Made by a program: the position numbers and the translations under genes. A stretch of DNA of 11,704 bases from JACMMS01 sp043758775. GTDB lineage: Bacteria; Pseudomonadota; Gammaproteobacteria; Burkholderiales; Methylophilaceae. The notes under the pieces were generated by a model. The model did not search any database and was not told the DNA's origin. It saw nothing but the letters and a program-made list of their open reading frames with translations. The DNA is taken from positions 1 to 11,704 of the forward strand of contig JAYVMU010000011.1 in NCBI GenBank assembly GCA_043758775.1. The letters are read 5' to 3'. Shown one piece after another: positions 6,054 to 11,704 of this stretch (its first letter is position 1; every line of letters starts with the position of its first letter).

Positions 6054-6100
6054 GCTTAATTTAATTGAGTAGTAATGATTATCATTTAATTAAATTAAGC
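6054..6100. repeat. 13-base-arm inverted repeat enclosing a Fur-like palindrome
   Basis: GCTTAATTTAATT (6054-6066) is the exact reverse complement of AATTAAATTAAGC (6088-6100). Inside lies a second perfect palindrome, AATGATTATCATT (6074-6086), which matches the core of the 19-bp Fur-box consensus at 13 positions. The outer repeat begins about where transcription from the candidate promoter would start, so the whole structure would lie in the leader RNA or act as a roadblock operator. Confidence 0.7.
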
Positions 6101-6219
6101 TGATTTTATAGTTTCTACATTTACTTTTCATGTTGCATGTTGTGCATAAATTCACTTGGATTTCATCCCAAATGATTGAACTTGCGCGAATTTAACGGTA
6201 ATATTGAAGGTTCCGCTAA

Positions 6220-9200
6220 ATGTTTTGTGATATAGATAATATGGCAACAGGTTTAAGTAATTCAAACAATGTAAATTCAAGTCAGTCAATCTCGCAAGGT
6301 GCTCCTGTTAAACAAGGTTTATATAACCCATCGAACGAGCGTGATGCTTGTGGCGTTGGCTTTGTAGCGCACGTTAAGGGCGTAAAGAGCCACAGTATTG
6401 TAGCGCAGGGCCTACAAATTTTAGTTAACCTAACGCACCGTGGTGCAACGGGTTATGATCCAAAATTAGGTGACGGCGCTGGTATGTTAATACAGATGCC
6501 CGATGCGTTCATGCGCAAAGAAGCTGCTAAACTCAAGATCACATTACCCGCCATTGGTGAGTATGCATGTGGTACCATATTTTTACCACAGGATGCACAA
6601 AACCGTGCCGCTTGTGAAGCCATTATTGCCAAAATAATCGTCGAAGAAAACCAAACCCTGCTTGGCTGGCGTGATGTGCCACGTGATAACAGCAATATTG
6701 CTGAGGCTGCACGCGATGTTGAACCCGTCATGCGTCAAGTCATTATTGGCAGCACCGTTAACGAACAGAATACTTTTGAACGCAAGTGTTTTGTCATTCG
6801 CAAACGTATAGAACATGCAGTACGCGCACTCAACATCACAGACAAAGCGCAGTTTTACATCCCTTCACTTTCTAGCCGCACGCTAGTTTATAAAGGTATG
6901 CTGCTAGCCGCCGAAGTCGGTATTTACTTCACTGATTTAGTCGATGAGACCATGGTTTCTGCACTAGTTTTAGTGCATCAACGCTTCTCTACCAATACTT
7001 TCCCCGCCTGGGATTTGGCGCATCCATTCCGCATGATCGCGCATAATGGCGAAATCAACACCGTAGTGGGTAACGTTAATTGGATGGCAGCACGTCACGA
7101 AGCGATGCGCTCTGCGCTACTTGGTGATGATTTAGAAAAGCTGTGGCCGCTCATCACCGAAGGTCAATCAGATTCAGCCTGTTTTGATAACTGCCTAGAA
7201 TTACTGGTCGCTGGCGGCTACTCACTGCCGCATGCGATGATGATGCTGATTCCAGAAGCTTGGTCAGGCAATCCGTTAATGGATGAAGAGCGTCGTGCTT
7301 TTTACGAATATCACGCAGCGTTAATGGAACCATGGGATGGCCCCGCCGCGGTAGCCTTTACCGATGGCCGCATGATAGGCGCTACGCTAGACCGAAATGG
7401 CTTACGTCCAGCACGTTATTTGGTAACTGATGATGACTTAGTGATGATGGCATCTGAAATGGGCGTACTCACATTCCCACAAGAAAAAATCATCAAAAAA
7501 TGGCGTTTAGAGCCAGGTAAGATGTTGCTGATTGATACTGAACAAGGTCGTATTATTGATGATTCTGAAGTAAAAAAACAACTGGCAACGGCTAAACCTT
7601 ATAAACAATGGATAGAGAAATCACGTTACTTCTTGGGCGATTTGCCGCAAGTTGATCATAAGCTAGAGTTGAGTGAAACTCTGCTCGACACGCAACAAGC
7701 CTTTGGTTACACACAAGAGGATATTAAATTTGTGTTGCAGCCCATGGTCGCCAATGGTGAAGAGGGCGCGGGTTCTATGGGCAATGATAGCGCATTACCC
7801 ATTTTATCGAACAAGTCCAAGTTACTTTACAGCTACTTTAAGCAACTATTTGCCCAAGTAACCAATCCACCAATTGATCCAATTCGCGAAGAATTGGTGA
7901 TGTCTTTGGTGACATTCATCGGGCCCAAACCTAATCTTTTGGGTATAGATGAAACCAACCCACCACTACGCTTAGAAGCCAGCCAACCAGTACTGACTTT
8001 AGAAGAATTAGCACAACTTAAGTCAATTGATAACCTGACACAAGGTCGCTACAAATCGCTGGTGCTTGATATTACTTACGATGCGAATCTAGGCAAAGTT
8101 GGCATGGCAAATGCCGTGGCCGCTATTACGTCAGCGGCTGAAAAAGCCGTACATGCTGGCTTCAACGTATTAATTTTATCTGACCGCTCAATTAGTGAGC
8201 ACCGCATTGCAGTACCTGCTCTGCTCGCCTGCTCTGCCACCCATAAGCATTTAGTTAAGGCCGGTCTGCGCACCAACACGGGTCTTGTGATGGATACTGG
8301 CTCAGCACGTGAAGTACACCACTTCGCACTACTTGCAGGTTATGGCGCAGAAGCCGTTTGTCCTTGGTTGGCTTTTGAAACCATCGCTAATATGGTCGCT
8401 ACTGATGCTAAATTAGGCAATACTAAAGAAGCCAGCAAAAAGTTTGTTAAAGCTATTGGCAAGGGGCTTTATAAAGTCATGTCCAAAATGGGGGTATCTA
8501 CTTACCAATCCTATTGTGGTGGGCAGAACTTTGAAGCTATCGGTTTAAATAGCGCATTTATTGACCAATATTTCACGGATACCGCAACTAACATCGAAGG
8601 TATCGGCTTGGTTGAAGTAGCAGAAGAAACCGTACGTTTACACAATGCCGCATTCGGTGATGATCCGGTGCTTGCACATTCCTTAGACGCCGGCGGTGAA
8701 TATGCCTTCCGCGTGCGTGGCGAAGAACACATGTGGACGCCAGACTCTATTGCTAAATTGCAACACGCCACACGTACAAACTCTGCGAATACTTATAAAG
8801 AATACGCAAAACTCATCAATGACCAGACACGTCGTCACATGACATTACGCGGCCTGTTTGAAATTAAACCAGCAGGTGCACCAATTCCATTAGATACTGT
8901 GGAGTCTGCCAAAGAAATCGTAAAACGCTTTGCAACGGGCGCGATGTCATTGGGCTCTATTTCAACTGAAGCGCATGCCACTCTCGCGATAGCCATGAAC
9001 CGTATTGGCGGTAAATCCAATACCGGCGAAGGCGGAGAAGATGCAAAACGCTTTATCGTCGTGGCGACAGACACCAGCATGGCCGCCGTGATTGGCAGCT
9101 CCGTCATCGAAAAAGATATTCCGCTTAAAGCCGGCGACTCTATGCGCTCACGCATCAAACAAGTGGCTTCTGGTCGTTTTGGCGTGACTGCTGAGTACTT

Positions 9201-10917
9201 AGCCAGTGCCGATCAAATTCAGATTAAAGTCGCACAAGGTGCTAAACCCGGTGAAGGTGGTCAATTACCTGGTCATAAAGTCAGCCCCTATATTGCGCAT
9301 TTACGCTTTTCAGTGCCAGGCGTAGGATTAATTTCGCCGCCACCGCACCATGATATTTATTCTATTGAAGATTTGGCGCAATTGATTCATGACTTAAAAA
9401 ATGCCAACCCACTGGCCTCTATCTCCGTCAAGCTCGTATCTGAAACAGGCATTGGCACCGTGGCAGCAGGTGTAGCAAAAGCCAAATCAGACCATATTGT
9501 AGTAGCAGGCCATGATGGCGGCACAGGCGCATCACCTTTATCATCCGTCAAACACGCAGGTACGCCATGGGAGCTAGGGCTTGCTGAAACTCAACAAACC
9601 TTAGTGCTTAACCAATTGCGTGGTCGCATTGTATTGCAAGTAGATGGTCAGATGAAAACGGGTCGTGACGTGCTAATTGGTGCGCTGTTAGGTGCTGATG
9701 AATTCGGCTTCGCCACCGCACCTCTAGTGGTAGAAGGCTGCATTATGATGCGTAAATGTCATCTTAATACCTGCCCAGTAGGCGTTGCTACTCAAGATCC
9801 AGTATTACGCAAACGCTTTACTGGCCAGCCTGAACACGTGGTGAACTACTTCTTCTTTGTTGCGGAAGAAGTGCGCGAGTTGATGGCAAGCATAGGCGTT
9901 GCTAAATTTGATGATTTAATTGGCCGCCCAGATTTGCTCGATATGCAAGCTGGCATTGATCATTGGAAAATTCAAGGGCTAGATTTCAGCAAGATTTTCC
10001 ATCAACCGGATATGGATGCCAGCGTGTCACGCCGACATAACGATGTGCAAGATCACGGCTTGGTAAACGCATTAGATAACAAATTGATTGCATTAGCAAA
10101 ACCAGCTTTAGAAAATCGCCAGACAGTGCATATTGAATCTGCAATCACCAACACTAACCGCACAGTAGGTACAATGTTGTCTAACCAAGTAGCGGTGCGC
10201 TATGGCAGCGCTGGCCTGACGGATGACACGATTAACATTAAGCTTACCGGCACGGCGGGTCAAAGTTTTGCCGCATTTTTAGCCAAAGGCATAAGCCTGG
10301 AACTTATTGGTGAAGGTAATGATTACGTCGGCAAGGGCTTATGTGGCGGACGTATTGTGATTAAACCACCAATGGCTTTCCGTGGTATTCCACACGAAAA
10401 TATTATTGCGGGTAACACCGTGATGTATGGCGCAACAACAGGTGAAGCCTATTTTCATGGCGTAGCAGGTGAACGCTTCTGCGTCAGAAACTCAGGCGCA
10501 TCCGCAGTGATTGAAGGCGTAGGCAATCATGGTTGTGAATACATGACGGGCGGCACCGTAGCGGTATTAGGTTTGACTGGTCAAAACTTTGCTGCTGGTA
10601 TGAGTGGTGGCGTAGCTTATGTATTTGATGAAGATGGCTTATTCGCTAAACGTTGCAATATGGGCATGGTAGCGCTTGAAAAAATTGAACCTGCATCAAA
10701 AGTAGCGACAGGTACAGCTAATCATCTGGACCAAGCAGACGAAACTACCCTACTCAATTTATTGACTAAACATGTTGCCTACACAGGCAGTCCACGCGCA
10801 CAAATGATGCTGCAAGACTGGGATCATTACCGTGCTAGATTTGTAAAAGTCATGCCAAACGAATACAAACGTGCATTAATTGAGCTAGCAGAAGACAAAG
10901 CACTGGTTGCTGCATAA
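6220..10917 (+). CDS. gltB: Glutamate synthase (NADPH), large (alpha) subunit GltB
   Basis: GltB takes ammonia from glutamine and adds it to 2-oxoglutarate, giving two glutamates; electrons come from GltD. The 1565-residue protein has the usual order. A class II amidotransferase domain starts at Cys44 of DACGVGF, which becomes N-terminal after propeptide removal, and includes HQRFSTNTFP from 253 and HNGEIN at 275-280. The FMN/synthase domain has SPPPHHDIYS near 1039 and GHDGGTGASP at 1097-1106. The 3Fe-4S cysteines are C1174, C1180 and C1185 with the classic 6- and 5-residue spacing. A C-terminal GXGXG domain lies around 1344-1550 (GEGNDYVGKGLCGG). ATG 6220 is preferred because GAAGG lies nine bases upstream; ATG 6241 has no ribosome site but would give a propeptide of 36 instead of 43 residues. 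The frame is intact. Confidence 0.97.
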   Translation: MFCDIDNMATGLSNSNNVNSSQSISQGAPVKQGLYNPSNERDACGVGFVAHVKGVKSHSIVAQGLQILVNLTHRGATGYDPKLGDGAGMLIQMPDAFMRKEAAKLKITLPAIGEYACGTIFLPQDAQNRAACEAIIAKIIVEENQTLLGWRDVPRDNSNIAEAARDVEPVMRQVIIGSTVNEQNTFERKCFVIRKRIEHAVRALNITDKAQFYIPSLSSRTLVYKGMLLAAEVGIYFTDLVDETMVSALVLVHQRFSTNTFPAWDLAHPFRMIAHNGEINTVVGNVNWMAARHEAMRSALLGDDLEKLWPLITEGQSDSACFDNCLELLVAGGYSLPHAMMMLIPEAWSGNPLMDEERRAFYEYHAALMEPWDGPAAVAFTDGRMIGATLDRNGLRPARYLVTDDDLVMMASEMGVLTFPQEKIIKKWRLEPGKMLLIDTEQGRIIDDSEVKKQLATAKPYKQWIEKSRYFLGDLPQVDHKLELSETLLDTQQAFGYTQEDIKFVLQPMVANGEEGAGSMGNDSALPILSNKSKLLYSYFKQLFAQVTNPPIDPIREELVMSLVTFIGPKPNLLGIDETNPPLRLEASQPVLTLEELAQLKSIDNLTQGRYKSLVLDITYDANLGKVGMANAVAAITSAAEKAVHAGFNVLILSDRSISEHRIAVPALLACSATHKHLVKAGLRTNTGLVMDTGSAREVHHFALLAGYGAEAVCPWLAFETIANMVATDAKLGNTKEASKKFVKAIGKGLYKVMSKMGVSTYQSYCGGQNFEAIGLNSAFIDQYFTDTATNIEGIGLVEVAEETVRLHNAAFGDDPVLAHSLDAGGEYAFRVRGEEHMWTPDSIAKLQHATRTNSANTYKEYAKLINDQTRRHMTLRGLFEIKPAGAPIPLDTVESAKEIVKRFATGAMSLGSISTEAHATLAIAMNRIGGKSNTGEGGEDAKRFIVVATDTSMAAVIGSSVIEKDIPLKAGDSMRSRIKQVASGRFGVTAEYLASADQIQIKVAQGAKPGEGGQLPGHKVSPYIAHLRFSVPGVGLISPPPHHDIYSIEDLAQLIHDLKNANPLASISVKLVSETGIGTVAAGVAKAKSDHIVVAGHDGGTGASPLSSVKHAGTPWELGLAETQQTLVLNQLRGRIVLQVDGQMKTGRDVLIGALLGADEFGFATAPLVVEGCIMMRKCHLNTCPVGVATQDPVLRKRFTGQPEHVVNYFFFVAEEVRELMASIGVAKFDDLIGRPDLLDMQAGIDHWKIQGLDFSKIFHQPDMDASVSRRHNDVQDHGLVNALDNKLIALAKPALENRQTVHIESAITNTNRTVGTMLSNQVAVRYGSAGLTDDTINIKLTGTAGQSFAAFLAKGISLELIGEGNDYVGKGLCGGRIVIKPPMAFRGIPHENIIAGNTVMYGATTGEAYFHGVAGERFCVRNSGASAVIEGVGNHGCEYMTGGTVAVLGLTGQNFAAGMSGGVAYVFDEDGLFAKRCNMGMVALEKIEPASKVATGTANHLDQADETTLLNLLTKHVAYTGSPRAQMMLQDWDHYRARFVKVMPNEYKRALIELAEDKALVAA

Positions 10918-10943
10918 CAAGATATTGAGTGAGAAAATATAAT

Positions 10944-11704
10944 ATGGGTAAAGTCACCGGGTTTATGGAATTTGAACGTCTAGCTGAAGCAAACCTGCCA
11001 GTAAAAGATCGTGTTAAAAACTATAAAGAATTTGTCTTACATTTAACGGATGAAGCAGCCAAAACGCAAGGTGCGCGCTGCATGGATTGCGGCATTCCGT
11101 TTTGTATGTCCGGTTGTCCAGTTAACAATATCATTCCTGACTGGAATGATTTGGTATACCGCCAAGACTGGCACAATGCGATCGATGTACTGCATTCAAC
11201 CAATAACTTTCCTGAGTTTACTGGCCGCATTTGCCCAGCCCCATGTGAAGCCGCTTGTACACTGAACATTAACGCTGAGGCAGTGGGTATTAAATCGATT
11301 GAGCATGCCATTATTGATAAAGCCTGGGAAAACAATTGGGTTACTCCACAACTCCCTGAAATTAAAACCGGTAAAAAGGTAGCAATTGTAGGCTCTGGCC
11401 CAGCGGGTTTGGCAGCGGCGCAGCAATTAGCACGCGTAGGGCATAGCATTGTATTACTAGAGAAAAATGACCGTATCGGTGGCTTATTGCGTTATGGCAT
11501 CCCTGATTTCAAAATGGAAAAATCACACATTGACCGCCGCATGGTGCAGATGGAAGCAGAAGGCGTTGAGTTCCGTGTCAATCAACATGTGGGTGAAAAC
11601 GTAAGCGCCGATGATTTACTCAAAGAATTTGATGCGGTGATCTTAGCCGGTGGCGCAGAATACCCACGTGACTTACCTGCAAAAGGCCGCGAGTTAGATG
11701 GCGT
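10944..11704 (+). CDS. gltD: Glutamate synthase (NADPH), small (beta) subunit GltD, 5' part
   Basis: GltD oxidises NADPH through FAD and passes electrons over iron-sulfur clusters to GltB. The frame is open from ATG 10944 to the window edge, giving 253 residues of a protein that is usually about 480-490 long. It begins MGKVTGFMEFER, typical of GltD. Cysteines C46, C49, C54, C58 and then C97, C101, C105 are the two 4Fe-4S cluster motifs. KKVAIVGSGPAGLAAA with GSGPAG at 150-155 is the FAD-binding Rossmann loop, and GGLLRYGIPDFK is the conserved stretch after it. The NADPH-binding domain lies beyond the window. It starts 26 bases after gltB with only a weak purine-rich ribosome site (GAGTGAG, 10927-10933), so the two subunits are surely one operon. 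Confidence 0.96.
   Translation, partial: MGKVTGFMEFERLAEANLPVKDRVKNYKEFVLHLTDEAAKTQGARCMDCGIPFCMSGCPVNNIIPDWNDLVYRQDWHNAIDVLHSTNNFPEFTGRICPAPCEAACTLNINAEAVGIKSIEHAIIDKAWENNWVTPQLPEIKTGKKVAIVGSGPAGLAAAQQLARVGHSIVLLEKNDRIGGLLRYGIPDFKMEKSHIDRRMVQMEAEGVEFRVNQHVGENVSADDLLKEFDAVILAGGAEYPRDLPAKGRELDG

Larger units (their letters stand above)
5833..6219 (+). promoter_or_regulatory. gltB upstream regulatory region
   Basis: No coding frame is recognisable in these 387 bases. The left part (5833-6000) shows only a weak 7-bp inverted repeat, AGGCTGC (5837-5843) with GCAGCCT (5870-5876). The right part is AT-rich and holds the best promoter, several palindromes and a leader of about 165 bases if that promoter is used. 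GAAGG at 6206-6210 is the ribosome binding site, nine bases before the ATG at 6220. Confidence 0.6.

Noticed and set aside
8835..9158. Minus-strand open frame of 107 codons inside gltB
   Set aside because: It lies wholly within strongly conserved gltB coding sequence, has no recognisable protein features and is best explained as a frame shadow.
1..11704. CRISPR array, phage module, toxin-antitoxin pair or other defence system
   Set aside because: No spaced direct repeats, no structural or nuclease genes and no small paired genes are visible; outside the left-edge debris the window is conserved metabolic genes.

Overview
The window looks like chromosomal DNA of a moderately AT-rich betaproteobacterium. 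The gene set (rnk, thiD, thiE, hemL, gdhA, gltB, gltD) and protein style suggest the Methylophilaceae (Methylotenera-like methylotrophs). That placement comes from recalled protein families, not from a marker gene.

Layout. Bases 1-363 are a graveyard of mobile DNA. They hold the probable outer end of an IS5-family element (to about 92), a perfect 22-bp-arm hairpin (103-151), an N-terminal scrap of a umuC-like DNA polymerase gene (181-315) and the 3' end of a tRNA-Gly gene (338-363) with no 5' half. Together these look like the edge of an element once integrated in a tRNA gene. An apparently empty spacer leads to rnk (616-1029), which has its own terminator. Bases 1080-1349 carry a start-less C-terminal remnant of what looks like an alpha/beta hydrolase. 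Then come thiD and thiE, which overlap by 32 bases, and hemL, 24 bases further on, all on the + strand and probably one transcript for thiamine and tetrapyrrole precursors.

After a 200-base AT-rich gap comes gdhA, assimilatory glutamate dehydrogenase. As written it is broken by a -1 frameshift in a short A run (4546-4550). Both halves are otherwise excellent matches to the family. A terminator follows, then a 390-base regulatory gap rich in palindromes. Next is the complete gltB (6220-10917), large subunit of glutamate synthase, and 26 bases later the start of gltD (10944 to the window edge, truncated by the window). The gltD reading frame is open to the last base.

How it fits together. The right half is nitrogen assimilation: GDH (direct amination of 2-oxoglutarate) and GOGAT (working with glutamine synthetase, not in the window) both make glutamate. 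If the gdhA frameshift is real, this strain would depend on GS-GOGAT alone. HemL uses a glutamate-derived intermediate for heme, so it is a downstream consumer.

I do not see a clearly new biological system. The points most worth a second look are the gdhA frameshift, the 16-bp palindrome exactly centred on the gdhA start codon, the nested inverted repeats with a Fur-like core in the gltB leader, and the mosaic of mobile-element debris at the left edge.
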